From Actinomycetes bacterium (lineage in GTDB: Bacteria; Actinomycetota; Actinomycetes; Mycobacteriales; Mycobacteriaceae), in NCBI GenBank assembly GCA_023404955.1, contig JAEXZY010000083.1, forward strand, positions 1 to 64,000: a stretch of 64,000 nucleotides of DNA, read 5' to 3'. This document shows, in pieces, positions 44,217 to 53,532 of the stretch. The notes under the pieces were generated by a model. The model saw only the letters and a program-made list of their open reading frames with translations, ran no database searches and had not been told where the DNA came from. The stretch's first letter is position 1. Every line of letters begins with the position of its first letter. Made by a program: the position numbers and the translations under genes.

Positions 44217-44531
44217 ATGGAGCCCGTCGAGATCAACGCCGGCGCGTGGTACCTGCGCGCCCCGCGGGCTGACGATCGCGTCGACGACCGCCCCGCGCTG
44301 GCCGACCTCGGCGAACACCGGGCCGACTACGTGCACCAGGCAATCGCCCACTGGCATGCGGAGACGCTGTTCACCTGGGCGGTCTGTGAGCCGACGACCG
44401 GCGAGCTGCTCGCCGAGGTGACCCTCGACCCGGCGACGCATGCGGTGGCGACCCGCACGCGCCCCGGCCACGAGCAGGCCGCGCAGACCGGGGCGGACGC
44501 GGTGACCCGCTTCGCCAAGGCGATGCTCTAG
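44217..44531 (+). CDS. Small protein resembling the N-terminal half of a GNAT acetyltransferase
   Basis: 104 residues. AWYLRAPRADDRVDDRPALA at the start, then HAETLFTWAVCEPTTGELLA EVTLD, follow the first strands of a RimJ-type GNAT fold. The acetyl-CoA binding loop (QxxGxG/A) is absent, so it is probably not an active acetyltransferase. It has no signal or membrane segment. Located 77 bp after accA3 with the inverted repeat between. Its 3' end overlaps the convergent secreted-protein gene by 4 bp. Confidence 0.6.
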   Translation: MEPVEINAGAWYLRAPRADDRVDDRPALADLGEHRADYVHQAIAHWHAETLFTWAVCEPTTGELLAEVTLDPATHAVATRTRPGHEQAAQTGADAVTRFAKAML

Positions 44532-44773
44532 TGGCTCTGTTGGATCGACCAGCTGGGCGTCGAGAAGCCCTGCTGCGGCCAGTAGTAGTAGCCGTAACCG
44601 ACCCGCGGCCAACCGACCCAGGGCTGTGCGACGGTGTCCGGCGTCGCCACCATGCTGCCGTCATCGTTGACGGTCATCGCGGCGCTCGCCGTACCGGCCA
44701 GCCCGAGGGCGGCGCCACCGATGATGCCGGCCGACAGCAGGGGCAGGGCGAGGGTGCGGGCGATGCGGTTCAT
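44528..44773 (-). CDS. Small secreted Trp/Tyr/Pro-rich protein
   Basis: 81 residues. Signal peptide (MNRIARTLALPLLSAGIIGG, cleavage near TASA-AM) followed by about 45 residues rich in Trp, Tyr, Pro and Gly (QPWVGWPRVGYGYYYWPQQG). AAGGAG lies six bases before the ATG at 44773; a longer frame is open upstream. Such short aromatic secreted proteins occur in mycobacteria without known function. No domain is recognised. Confidence 0.75.
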   Translation of the reverse strand: MNRIARTLALPLLSAGIIGGAALGLAGTASAAMTVNDDGSMVATPDTVAQPWVGWPRVGYGYYYWPQQGFSTPSWSIQQSH

Positions 44774-44885
44774 GTGAGTCTCCTTGTCGAGGTGTTGACT
44801 CAACTCTCGCCCGTCAGGAGCCCGCAGTCTGTCCGGTGATCAGGCGATATACCGGAGGAACGTCATGTCCCCCGATCGGTGGACA

Positions 44886-45440
44886 TCACCGGCTGTCGAT
44901 GTCGGCACCTGAACACAGATCGGCGCAGTCGACAGTGACGACGTCGTCGCGGGAGCGCAGAAAAGGACCGGCACCCTCGTCGCCGGCCAGCGTCTCGAGC
45001 AGCGCCGGCCAGTGCCTCCGGGCGATCACCACCGGGTGTCCCGGCCTACCCACGTAGCTCGCGCGCGCCAGCCCGGTGTCCCGTGCGGCATCGAGCACGC
45101 GCCGTACCGCGGCGGCATTGACGTCGGGAGTGTCGACCGGCACGAAGGCCGCGTACTCGGGTTCATCGCCGAAGGCGAGCACCCCCGCGCGCACCGACGT
45201 GCTGAGTCCGTCGGCCCAGTCCTCGGCGATGACGGCCCGTGCCTGCGGCGGGATCGTCACACCGTCGACCGCTGCGCCCAGGACGACAACCACCTCACCG
45301 CATCCGCCTCCGCGCAGAGCCGCGACCGCCGACGCCAACCACTCACCAGTGTCAGCTAGCACTTTCGGCATGCCGTAACGCTTTCCGGCACCCGCGGCCA
45401 GAACCACGCCCACATCTGAATGATGTTGCAGCTCAGACAC
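44886..45440 (-). CDS. MobA-like molybdenum-cofactor nucleotidyltransferase
   Basis: About 184 residues, MobA/MocA-type NTP transferase. The nucleotide loop is VGVVLAAGAGKRYGMPKVLA, followed by VVVVLGAAVDGV, EDWADGLSTSVRAGVLAFG, the metal site FVPVDTPDVNAAA and RPGHPVVIARRHWPALL. Such enzymes add CMP or GMP to molybdopterin, or act as other sugar/cofactor nucleotidyltransferases. The start is uncertain: GTG at 45440 brings it close to the conserved loop; an in-frame ATG at 45479 would add 13 residues. No molybdoenzyme genes are nearby. Confidence 0.78.
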   Translation of the reverse strand: MSELQHHSDVGVVLAAGAGKRYGMPKVLADTGEWLASAVAALRGGGCGEVVVVLGAAVDGVTIPPQARAVIAEDWADGLSTSVRAGVLAFGDEPEYAAFVPVDTPDVNAAAVRRVLDAARDTGLARASYVGRPGHPVVIARRHWPALLETLAGDEGAGPFLRSRDDVVTVDCADLCSGADIDSR

Positions 45441-45688
45441 TCTCGTGGCTACCTCTCGACACCGTGGCAATTTTGACATCTGTGCGGGCGGCAATTGTGA
45501 ACAACTGCTTAAAGTTATTGTCCAAGATCACTGCGTGCGCGTATGGTCGAGTCATCGGGTTGATGGACCAGCCCTATTTTGAGGAAACGTCATCGTCACG
45601 CGGGTCTGCAATTCCCGCGCAGGCTTTTTATCTCGGCCCCCTTGGCGCGACCACAGACCGAATTCCATTTCGACTGATGGAGCCCCCA

Positions 45689-46123
45689 GTGGCTGAAGCG
45701 CCTGTCAAGCAGCCGGACGCAGACACCGACACGCACACGTGTCACTCCGCGCAGTTCCAGACCCGTCGACCGCAGCCGTCGACCGCGATCGTCTCCGCAC
45801 ACGGCGAACTCGACGCCGCCAACGGCAACGCGTTCGTCAAGTACGCCCTGCGGGATGCAAAGCAGACTCAGTGGCTGGTGATCGACCTCAGCGGGTTGAG
45901 CTTCTTCGCCACCGCCGGCTTCTCCGCACTGCACACACTCAACGTGCAGTGCGCCGGCGAGAACATCCGGTGGGCGTTGATACCCAGCCTCGCGGTCGAC
46001 CGGCTGCTGCGGCTCTGCGATCCGGATTCCACTCTGCCGATCTGCGTCGACATCGCCAACGCACTGACCACAGTGCACAGCGATCCCCCGCGCTTACTGA
46101 AGCTGGTCTCGCAGCCGCGTTAA
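45689..46123 (+). CDS. STAS-domain anti-sigma factor antagonist-like protein
   Basis: About 144 residues. A polar start is followed by a STAS domain: TAIVSAHGELDAANGNAFVK, WLVIDLSGLSFFATAGFSAL, NVQCAGENIRWALIPS. In SpoIIAA-type antagonists the phospho-accepting Ser lies in DSSG; here the aligned residues are ATAG, so the Ser is replaced by Ala. Three cysteines follow. It is convergent with sigF, overlapping it by 30 bp, and probably antagonises RsbW. GTG start with GGAG six bases upstream; in-frame ATGs at 45563 and 45677 are alternatives. Confidence 0.75.
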   Translation: MAEAPVKQPDADTDTHTCHSAQFQTRRPQPSTAIVSAHGELDAANGNAFVKYALRDAKQTQWLVIDLSGLSFFATAGFSALHTLNVQCAGENIRWALIPSLAVDRLLRLCDPDSTLPICVDIANALTTVHSDPPRLLKLVSQPR

Positions 46124-46885
46124 CGACTTCGCCAGCAGCCGAGACACGTGCATCTGCGAGATCCCGACCCGCTCGGCGATCTGCGTCTGAGTCATCGACT
46201 CGAAGAACCGCAGAACCAGCACCATGCGTTCCCGCTCGGGCAGAGCCTCGAGCAACGGACGCAGCGCCTCGCGGTTCTCGATCTGGTCGAGGCTCATGTC
46301 GACGTCGCCGAGGGTGTCGGCGATCGCCGGGGCGTCCTCGTTGCTACCGCTGCCGCCACTGTCGATGGACAGCGTGTTGTAGGAGCTGCCCGCGACGAGG
46401 CCCTCGACGACCTCGTCGCGGTCCATCTCGAGTTCGGCGGCCAGCTCGGTGGCCGTCGGCGCGCGGCCCAGACGCTGCGACAGGTCCGCGGTGGCAGCAC
46501 CGAGTCTCAAGTGCAGTTCCTTGAGCCGGCGGGGCACCTTCACCGACCAGCTGTTGTCCCGGAAATGGCGGCGAACCTCGCCCATGATGGTGGGCACGGC
46601 GAAAGACACGAAGTCGGAGCCGGCGTTGACGTCGAACCGGATCACCGCGTTGACGAGGCCGACCCGCGCGACCTGCACCAGGTCGTCGCGCGGCTCGCCA
46701 CGGCCGTCGAATCGGCGGGCGATGTGGTCGGCCAGCGGCAGGCAGCGTTCGACGATGGCGTCGCGCTGGCGCTGGAACGCCGGAGACCCCGCCTCGAGCC
46801 CTTCCAGCTTCCGGAACATGGCGACCACGTCCGCATATTCAGAGCTCGATCGCGAAGACGAACCCTGGGAGGACGACCGGGTCAC
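46094..46885 (-). CDS. sigF: RNA polymerase sigma factor SigF
   Basis: 263 residues, group 3 sigma factor of the SigF/SigB type. Region 2 (PLADHIARRFDGRGEPRDDL VQVARVGLVNAVIRFD, GSDFVSFAVPTIMGEVRRHF RD), region 3 (PRRLKELHLRL, LGRAPTATELAAELEM) and region 4 (LPERERMVLVLRFFESMTQT QIAERVGISQMHVSRLL) are all present. In mycobacteria SigF drives genes for stress, stationary phase and pigments. The GTG start overlaps the rsbW stop (GTGA). The Ser-rich first 18 residues vary in the family, so the start could be further in. Confidence 0.95.
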   Translation of the reverse strand: MTRSSSQGSSSRSSSEYADVVAMFRKLEGLEAGSPAFQRQRDAIVERCLPLADHIARRFDGRGEPRDDLVQVARVGLVNAVIRFDVNAGSDFVSFAVPTIMGEVRRHFRDNSWSVKVPRRLKELHLRLGAATADLSQRLGRAPTATELAAELEMDRDEVVEGLVAGSSYNTLSIDSGGSGSNEDAPAIADTLGDVDMSLDQIENREALRPLLEALPERERMVLVLRFFESMTQTQIAERVGISQMHVSRLLAKSLTRLRDQLQ

Positions 46886-47313
46886 TGCAACGAACTCGCT
46901 CGCCTTGTCGTCATGGTGATGCCGAATACCTGGCCTTCCGGCGACTGGCCGTCGGAGAACGTGGTCACCTCGTCGGTCAGCGAGCTCAGGACGTGCCAGC
47001 TGAAACTGCCGGGAGCGAGGATGTCGGGGCTGTCGCAGGTCGTCGACGCGTGGACGACCAGCGCCTCCGGTTGCGGATCCACGATCAACAGCAACGTCGA
47101 CTCGGGAACGGCGGACCGGATCAGCCGGGTGCAGGCCTCGTCGACGGCAAGCCGCAGGTCAGCGACCGCGTCGAAATCCAGATCCTCGAAGGTGCCGATG
47201 GCGGCGACCAGGGTGCGCAGCACCGCCAGGTTCTCCAGCGTCGCGGCGACACGCAGCTCCACGGATTGGGCGCTGTACTGCTTCCCATTGACGTGGCTCG
47301 CGCCCTGCGCCAT
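46882..47313 (-). CDS. rsbW: Anti-sigma F factor RsbW (UsfX)
   Basis: 143 residues, HATPase fold. VELRVAATLENLAVLRTLVA AIGTFEDLDFDAVADLRLAV DEACTRLIRSA holds the N-box region, with Arg where many kinases have Asn, as in mycobacterial UsfX. FSWHVLSSLTDEVTTFSDG and VFGITMTTRR close the domain. It binds and inhibits SigF; the STAS proteins free SigF. The ATG at 47313 has GGGAGG five bases upstream; a 27-codon extension is open but not needed. First gene of the rsbW-sigF operon under its own SigF promoter. Confidence 0.93.
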   Translation of the reverse strand: MAQGASHVNGKQYSAQSVELRVAATLENLAVLRTLVAAIGTFEDLDFDAVADLRLAVDEACTRLIRSAVPESTLLLIVDPQPEALVVHASTTCDSPDILAPGSFSWHVLSSLTDEVTTFSDGQSPEGQVFGITMTTRRASSLQ

Positions 47314-47452
47314 CTGACCTCCCGAAAACTTCCCCGAGAGACTACCCCAGGGTGCGTCGCCGCTACCCATGGGTGCTCCGGCCTGTCTCGACAAGCGTCA
47401 AATTCGAGTCTGGGCGCCGCCGATGAACTGTTGCTGACATGGTGCGCAACCC

Positions 47453-47478
47453 ATACCCCAGCCCCCAAATCTGCAAAC
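47453..47478 (-). promoter_or_regulatory. SigF-type promoter for rsbW-sigF
   Basis: On the minus strand GTTT (47478-47475) and GGGTAT (47458-47453) are separated by exactly 16 bases, matching the mycobacterial SigF consensus GTTT-N15-17-GGGTAT. It lies 140 bp before the rsbW start in the 313-bp space between rsbW and the CsbD gene. It fits the known autoregulation of sigF. Nothing else coding is seen in that space. Confidence 0.75.
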
Positions 47479-47542
47479 TCGGGCCCGAAAAGCGTTGCCT
47501 GATCGTGCAATTCTTCCCGCCCCGGTGAGACGCGCGTCACCT

Positions 47543-47567
47543 GTTTAGGGGGCGATCCCCGGGGAAG
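47543..47567 (+). promoter_or_regulatory. Weak SigF-like promoter upstream of CsbD gene
   Basis: GTTT (47543-47546), 15 bases, then GGGAAG (47562-47567), 60 bp before the CsbD start. The -10 deviates from GGGTAT, so this is only suggestive; CsbD proteins are often in general-stress regulons. Confidence 0.3.
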
Positions 47568-47626
47568 CCCAGACCGGCCGACGCCTGAGTCGGCGCCAGA
47601 GTTCGATATCCAGCTGAAAGGTGATC

Positions 47627-47863
47627 ATGACTGACGAGAACAGCGGTCCCGCAGAGGGCATCAAGGGCGTCGTCGAGGACGTCAAGGGCAAGGCGAAAGA
47701 GACCGTCGGCACCGTCACCGGCCGCGACGACATGGTGCGCGAGGGCAAAGCCCAACAGGACAAGGCCGAAGCCGAGCGCGAGGTCGCGCAAAAGGAAGCC
47801 GAGGCCGAATCGGCTCGTGCCGGCGCCAAGGCTGCTGAGAAGCGCCAGGAAGCCAACCAGTAA
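47627..47863 (+). CDS. CsbD-like stress protein
   Basis: 78 residues, highly charged and helical. EGIKGVVEDVKGKAKETVGT VTGRDDMVREGKAQQDKAEA follows the CsbD (UPF0337) pattern GKxKExxGxxTGDxxxxxEGK. CsbD proteins accumulate under general stress (SigB-dependent in Bacillus); their molecular role is unknown. The Ala/Glu tail extends the helix. AAAGG lies six bases before the ATG; a GTG two codons upstream is possible. Next to rsbW-sigF and followed by a strong terminator, so it is a single-gene transcript. Confidence 0.82.
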   Translation: MTDENSGPAEGIKGVVEDVKGKAKETVGTVTGRDDMVREGKAQQDKAEAEREVAQKEAEAESARAGAKAAEKRQEANQ

Positions 47864-47877
47864 AACGTCTTTGTCGA

Positions 47878-47917
47878 CGGGCCCGACCGGAAACGTCCGG
47901 TCGGGCCCGTTGTTTTT
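47878..47917 (+). terminator. Intrinsic terminator after CsbD gene
   Basis: Perfect 13-bp GC-rich arms (cgggcccgaccgg / ccggtcgggcccg) with a 6-base loop, followed by ttgttttt. It starts 14 bp after the CsbD stop and is the clearest Rho-independent terminator in the window. Its T-tract runs to within 4 bp of the next gene's stop on the other strand. Confidence 0.88.
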
Positions 47918-47921
47918 GGCG

Positions 47922-48782
47922 TCAATGTCGATAGCCGCGCTGATCCAAGGCCAGCCCAACGCGCCCGAGTACCTCACCGAGGGCGCTCTGGCGATGAAGG
48001 ACCACGAGAATCCACCCGAATTCCTTCAGGTAGCGAATCTTGTGCTCGATCTCGGGGCGATACCCGCTGCCGTACGGCCACTTGGCGAAGAGGTCGACGC
48101 CATCCATGTCGTTGACGTCGATTCCGATCTTGAGATCTTCATAGCCGATATCGACGAGACCCCAGGCTGCCGATCCGACACGCACCCCTGCCCGGGGCAC
48201 CATGGGCCAGCGCTTGCGCAGGATGAGCCGCACCCAGGTGGCCCGCGGCGTATGCGCGCCGCCGTCCATCAGGTTCACAGTCTCCCGCGCGTGGTCCAGC
48301 CGGCGCGCTGACGGATAGCGGTCGGCGAGAGCCTGCACCTCCCCAATCTCGACACGCGTGGCCCGAGCTAGGTCGTCGAGATAGATCACCGCCTCGACGC
48401 GGGGGTGGTGACGGGCGAGATCAAACGCGGTGCGCTCGGGATTGGTGACCAGTATCCCGTCAATCGAACAGATCTCGTCAGGCTCGATGCTCTCGTTGCG
48501 AACGATGATTCCGCGCGGCGGTCGGGGGAACCGGCGAATCATCTCGATCGGCACGCCGTCGCCGATCCACCGGGCTCCGTGTAGGGCGGCGGCCGCACGG
48601 CCGGCGATCACGCCCTGTCCGCGAGACCACACCGACGCGGCGTGTATGCGGCCGAGCAGCGTCGGCGCCACGGCGGCCGGCATGTACACGTCGGGAAGAA
48701 GCCGCTGGTAACGGCTCCGAAGCACACCGCGGGTCAGCGCACCGGAGGACAGCGCCTCGCTGCCACGGAAGATGTGGGCCAT
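47922..48782 (-). CDS. AbiEi/DUF559-like protein
   Basis: About 286 residues. The N part (AHIFRGSEALSSGALTRGVL, DVYMP, GVIAGRAAAALHGARWI) resembles the AbiEi-antitoxin-like winged-helix domain. The C part (WGLVDIGYEDLKIGIDVNDM DG ... RYLKEFGWILVVLHRQ) resembles the DUF559/Vsr-like nuclease fold, with Asp in place of the usual Glu in the E/D-x-DG motif. Such proteins are numerous in mycobacteria and have no proven role. No partner toxin is adjacent. The start at 48782 (MAHIF) is preferred over an upstream frame start by analogy to the family. Confidence 0.7.
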   Translation of the reverse strand: MAHIFRGSEALSSGALTRGVLRSRYQRLLPDVYMPAAVAPTLLGRIHAASVWSRGQGVIAGRAAAALHGARWIGDGVPIEMIRRFPRPPRGIIVRNESIEPDEICSIDGILVTNPERTAFDLARHHPRVEAVIYLDDLARATRVEIGEVQALADRYPSARRLDHARETVNLMDGGAHTPRATWVRLILRKRWPMVPRAGVRVGSAAWGLVDIGYEDLKIGIDVNDMDGVDLFAKWPYGSGYRPEIEHKIRYLKEFGWILVVLHRQSALGEVLGRVGLALDQRGYRH

Positions 48783-48843
48783 CCGGGAATCGTGGCCTGC
48801 GGCACCGACAGCGGACATCAGACACAGGTCGGAAAGCACCACC

Positions 48844-48905
48844 GGGCGGTGTTGTGAGCGAGATTGCCGTCAGGGTCGCGCGGACGACCCTCAAGGCAAT
48901 CTCGG
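48844..48905. repeat. Dispersed palindromic repeat, copy 2
   Basis: Begins gggcggtgttgtg and contains a near-perfect hairpin: gagattgccgtcagggtcg (48860-48878) against cgaccctcaaggcaatctc (48885-48903), with two mismatches and a 6-base loop. It matches the copy at 29115-29176. Located upstream of the AbiEi-like gene. Confidence 0.65.
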
Positions 48906-48925
48906 CTACAGCATCCGGCAGCGGG

Positions 48926-49276
48926 TCATGTCAGAGCGTCGATCAACTCTCCGACGGTGTGCGCCGATTCGACCGGGTGCCTCATCCGGCCTTCGCGGTT
49001 GACCGTGTAGCTGTTGCGGCGCCCGACCTTCGACTTGTTGACATACCCGTCGGCGATGAGATCAGCGAGGATCGTCTGCACCGACCGCTCGGTGATCCCG
49101 ATCAGCACGCTCAGCTCGCGCGCGGTCAGCGATCGCCCCTGCGCCAGGCACAGCAGCACGTGTCCGTGATTCGTCAGGAACGTCCACGTCCGCGCCGACG
49201 GTGCGACGTCGGCTACCTGTGGGGTTGCCGCCGCGCGCGACACCCCCTTACCAGGGCTGTTCCATGTGGCGGGCAT
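48926..49276 (-). CDS. MarR-like winged-helix regulator
   Basis: 116 residues. TWTFLTNHGHVLLCLAQGRS LTARELSVLIGITERSVQTI LADLIADGYVNKSKVGRRNS YTVN is a complete winged helix of MarR/ArsR type with the wing at VGRRNSYTV. The C-terminal tail RHPVESAHTVGELIDALT may aid dimerisation. The ATG at 49276 is favoured over a longer frame because of the domain boundary. The target is unknown; the neighbours are unrelated small genes. Confidence 0.75.
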   Translation of the reverse strand: MPATWNSPGKGVSRAAATPQVADVAPSARTWTFLTNHGHVLLCLAQGRSLTARELSVLIGITERSVQTILADLIADGYVNKSKVGRRNSYTVNREGRMRHPVESAHTVGELIDALT

Positions 49277-49441
49277 CGACCACAGCATAGGTGATTCGCG
49301 TAGTCCGATTCGGCAATTGAGCCACGTCACGATGTGCGAAGCCCGATGTCTCGAGCTCTGGAGACGTCCTGCCTTACGCCGCCGACCGCGTACCCTGGTT
49401 CGCTTGTGGCGCAATGCTTCTCACGGGTACGATCAAGTTTT

Positions 49442-49798
49442 TCAGGGCAGGGCCGGGAGTGCGGTGATCACCGTCAGCGCGATGAGCATCCATCCCGCGC
49501 CCTGCCACGCCCACCAGACCGGCGTGTCACGCTCCACTCGGGTGGCGCGGAGCAGCGACACCGCGCCGCCGACAAGCAGAATGAGCGGCGCACCGACCGC
49601 CGCGCCCGCGCGTTGCGGGACGCCGCACGCCAACGCATCGATCGTCGATCCGGTGCAGGTGCTCATCCACAGTGAGGCGGTCAGAAGGAACAGCAGACCC
49701 GCCGCGGCGAAACCCAGTGCCGTGCGCACGGCCTCGCGCACCCCCGGGTCGTCGACACCGACGCCCGATCGGCGCTCGTGGCCCGACAGGTCCGTCAT
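49442..49798 (-). CDS. Small membrane protein, perhaps Rv3289c-like
   Basis: 118 residues with three transmembrane helices (about 33-50, 65-85, 98-117). It occupies the position of M. tuberculosis Rv3289c, between sigF/rsbW and lat, but the sequence link is not verified. ATG with GGGGAAG about ten bases upstream; a GTG at 49855 would extend it into the divergent nuclease gene. Two Cys near STCTGSTIDALACG may face outside. Function unknown. Confidence 0.65.
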   Translation of the reverse strand: MTDLSGHERRSGVGVDDPGVREAVRTALGFAAAGLLFLLTASLWMSTCTGSTIDALACGVPQRAGAAVGAPLILLVGGAVSLLRATRVERDTPVWWAWQGAGWMLIALTVITALPALP

Positions 49799-50406
49799 GG
49801 GATCGTGACTTCCCCGTGATCTGTGCAGGTAAACGTCGGTGGGCGCGTCTGTCACCGGTCCTGCTTACGATCCGGTGGTGACGCGGATGCGGTGGCGCTG
49901 GGCGAGCGCGCTCGGCCTCGCCGCCGGGGTCGGCGCCCTGCTCTGCGGCGTGCCGCCGTGGTGGTGTCTGGTCGTCGCGCTGCTCACGCCGATGATCCCC
50001 GGGTTCGTGGTGGCCGCCGTCGTCGGCGCGACCACGCCGGCAGCCCGCGAGACCGACGCCCGGAATGAGATGACGGGTACGGAGTTCGAGGATTACGTGG
50101 CCCGAATCGCCCGCTCCGTCGGGGTGCCGGTGATCATGACACCGCTCTCCGGTGACTGGGGCGTCGACCTGATCGTCGGGCACCGGCCGGATCGACTGGC
50201 GGTGCAGTGCAAGCGGCAGTCACGCCCGGTCGGCACCGGCGCCGTCCAGGAGGTGGTGGCCGGCGCACCGATGCAGGACTGCACCCGCACCATGGTCGTC
50301 ACCAATCACCAGTTCACCCCTGCGGCACGGAAACTCGCCGAGCTGCATGGGTGCGAACTGGTGGGCGGCGATGAGTTGCCGCGGCTACGGTCGACGATCC
50401 GTCGAC

Positions 50407-51759
<1,353 letters not shown>

Positions 51760-51805
51760 GCCGAGATCTTAACGGAATTTTTCCCGTCTATGCCAGCTTT
51801 TACCG

Positions 51806-52279
51806 CTACTGATCCGGTATGGACCGTCTATCGCTATAAAATTTATGTAGGATGATCGTGCTGCGGGTCTTGACGTCGGCCGCGGTCCGGATGCGTTGCA
51901 GCAAGCCTTCCAATGCCCGGGCCGACTTCACGTGGACCAGCAGCACGTAGTTGTCGTCACCGGCCACCGAGTAGCAGGCTTCGATCTCGGAGATGTGTTC
52001 GAGCCGGGCGGGGGCGTCATCGGGTTGGGACGGGTCGAGAGGGGTGATGGCGACGAACGCCGACAACATGTTGCCGACTGCCTCGGGATTGATCCGGGCG
52101 GTGTACCCGGTGACCACGCCGCGCGCTTCGAGGCGACGCACCCGCGATTGCACGGCCGACACCGACAGGCCCGCAGTCGCGGCCAGATGCGCCAGGGTGG
52201 CCCGTCCGTCGGCGACCAGTTCGCGGACCAGGACGCGGTCGATCTCGTCGAGCGGCTGGCATTCGTCGGGCCCGGTCAT
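51806..52279 (-). CDS. lrpA: Lrp/AsnC-family regulator LrpA
   Basis: 157 residues. The N-terminal HTH (LDEIDRVLVRELVADGRATL AHLAATAGLSVSAVQSRVRR LEARGVV) and the RAM ligand domain (NMLSAFVAITPLDPSQ, EIEACYSVAGDDNYVLLVHV) are typical of Lrp. In M. tuberculosis LrpA (Rv3291c) responds to amino acids and regulates lat. It is divergent from the HglS-like gene, with only 23 bp between start codons, so one bound LrpA could affect both. Confidence 0.94.
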   Translation of the reverse strand: MTGPDECQPLDEIDRVLVRELVADGRATLAHLAATAGLSVSAVQSRVRRLEARGVVTGYTARINPEAVGNMLSAFVAITPLDPSQPDDAPARLEHISEIEACYSVAGDDNYVLLVHVKSARALEGLLQRIRTAADVKTRSTIILHKFYSDRRSIPDQ

Positions 52280-52302
52280 GGCCGCACTGTATCGGAGGAC
52301 CC

Positions 52303-53532
52303 GTGACTGACGTCCAAACCTGGCAATTGCGGGCGCAATTCGCCGCCGGGCTGTCCGCCATGTACGGCGCCGAAGTGCCCGCCTATCACACCCTGGTGGA
52401 GGTCAGCTCCGAGGTGAACCGCGGCGCCGTCGCCGCCGACGGGGACGCGGTGCGGCTGGGTTCTCTCGACCGCGTCACCGCCGAGCGGCACGGCGCGATC
52501 CGGGTGGGCAACGCCGACGAGCTCGCCCAGGTCGCCGACCTCTTCGCCGCCTTCGGCATGTTCCCCGTCGGCTACTACGATCTGCGCGAGGCCGCCTCCC
52601 CGGTGCCCGTGGTCTCGACTGCATTCCGGCCCGTCGAGCCGGAAGAACTGGCCCGCAACCCCTTCCGCGTCTTCACCTCGATGCTGGCCGTCGCCGACCG
52701 GCGGTTCTTCTCCGACGACCTGGCGCAGCGCGTCGCCCGGTTCCTCCACGCCCGGGAACTCTTCGACCCGGCCCTGATCGCGACCGCCCGCCGCATCGCC
52801 GCCCTCGGCGCCTGTCCGTCGGCCGACGCCGAGGACTTCGTCGCCGCCGCTGTCGATGCGTTCGCGCTGTCGGGCGAGCCGATCGATCGCGGCTGGTACG
52901 ACGAACTGTCGACGGTGTCCGCGGTGGCCGCCGACATCGCCGGGGTGCGATCGACCCACATCAACCATTTGACGCCCCGGGTGCTCGACATCGACGCCCT
53001 TCAGCAGCAGATGACCGCGCGCGGCATCACGATGATCGATCACATCCAGGGCCCGCCCCGCACCGACGGCCCGCAGGTGCTGTTGCGCCAGACCTCGTTC
53101 CGGGCGCTGGCCGAACCGCGCCGGTTCCGCGAACCTGACGGCTCCGTCGCCGACGGGACGTTGCGGGTGCGCTTCGGCGAGGTCGAGCAGCGCGGCGTGG
53201 CGCTGACCCCGCTGGGCCGGCAGCGATACGACGCCGCCATGGCCGCGCCCGACCCCGCTGCGGAGTGGGATCGGCACTTCCCCACCACCGACGCCGAACT
53301 CGCGGCGTCCGGACTGGCCTACTACCACGGGGGTGACCCGGCCCGCCCCGTCGTCTACGAAGATTTCCTGCCCGCCTCGGCAGCCGGCATCTTCCGCTCC
53401 AACCTCGACGGCGACGCCACAGCCACGCGCGGCTCCGATGACACCGACTACAGCCTCGACTGGATGGCGGCCACGATCGACCACCACATCCACGATCCCT
53501 ACCACCTCTACGAGAAAGTCGCCTCCTCATGA
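52303..53532 (+). CDS. hglS: 2-oxoadipate dioxygenase/decarboxylase (HglS/DUF1338 family)
   Basis: 409 residues, counterpart of Rv3292. HglS converts 2-oxoadipate to D-2-hydroxyglutarate using Fe(II) and O2. Likely metal ligands: His in VPAYHTLVEV, His in STHINHLTPR and Glu in RVRFGEVEQRG. GYYDLREA and the end YSLDWMAATIDHHIHDPYHL also fit. GTG start with GGAGGA three bases upstream. pcd follows with a 4-bp overlap. With lat and pcd it makes a lysine-to-2-hydroxyglutarate route, missing only a transaminase for 2-aminoadipate. Confidence 0.85.
   Translation: MTDVQTWQLRAQFAAGLSAMYGAEVPAYHTLVEVSSEVNRGAVAADGDAVRLGSLDRVTAERHGAIRVGNADELAQVADLFAAFGMFPVGYYDLREAASPVPVVSTAFRPVEPEELARNPFRVFTSMLAVADRRFFSDDLAQRVARFLHARELFDPALIATARRIAALGACPSADAEDFVAAAVDAFALSGEPIDRGWYDELSTVSAVAADIAGVRSTHINHLTPRVLDIDALQQQMTARGITMIDHIQGPPRTDGPQVLLRQTSFRALAEPRRFREPDGSVADGTLRVRFGEVEQRGVALTPLGRQRYDAAMAAPDPAAEWDRHFPTTDAELAASGLAYYHGGDPARPVVYEDFLPASAAGIFRSNLDGDATATRGSDDTDYSLDWMAATIDHHIHDPYHLYEKVASS

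Noticed and set aside
44867..44914. 15-codon plus-strand frame (MSPDRWTSPAV...) with a good GGAGGAA site
   Set aside because: Very short and overlaps the MobA-like gene end; a leader peptide has no downstream target in that direction close by.
47922..48782. Type IV toxin-antitoxin pair
   Set aside because: No AbiEii-like nucleotidyltransferase toxin gene is adjacent.
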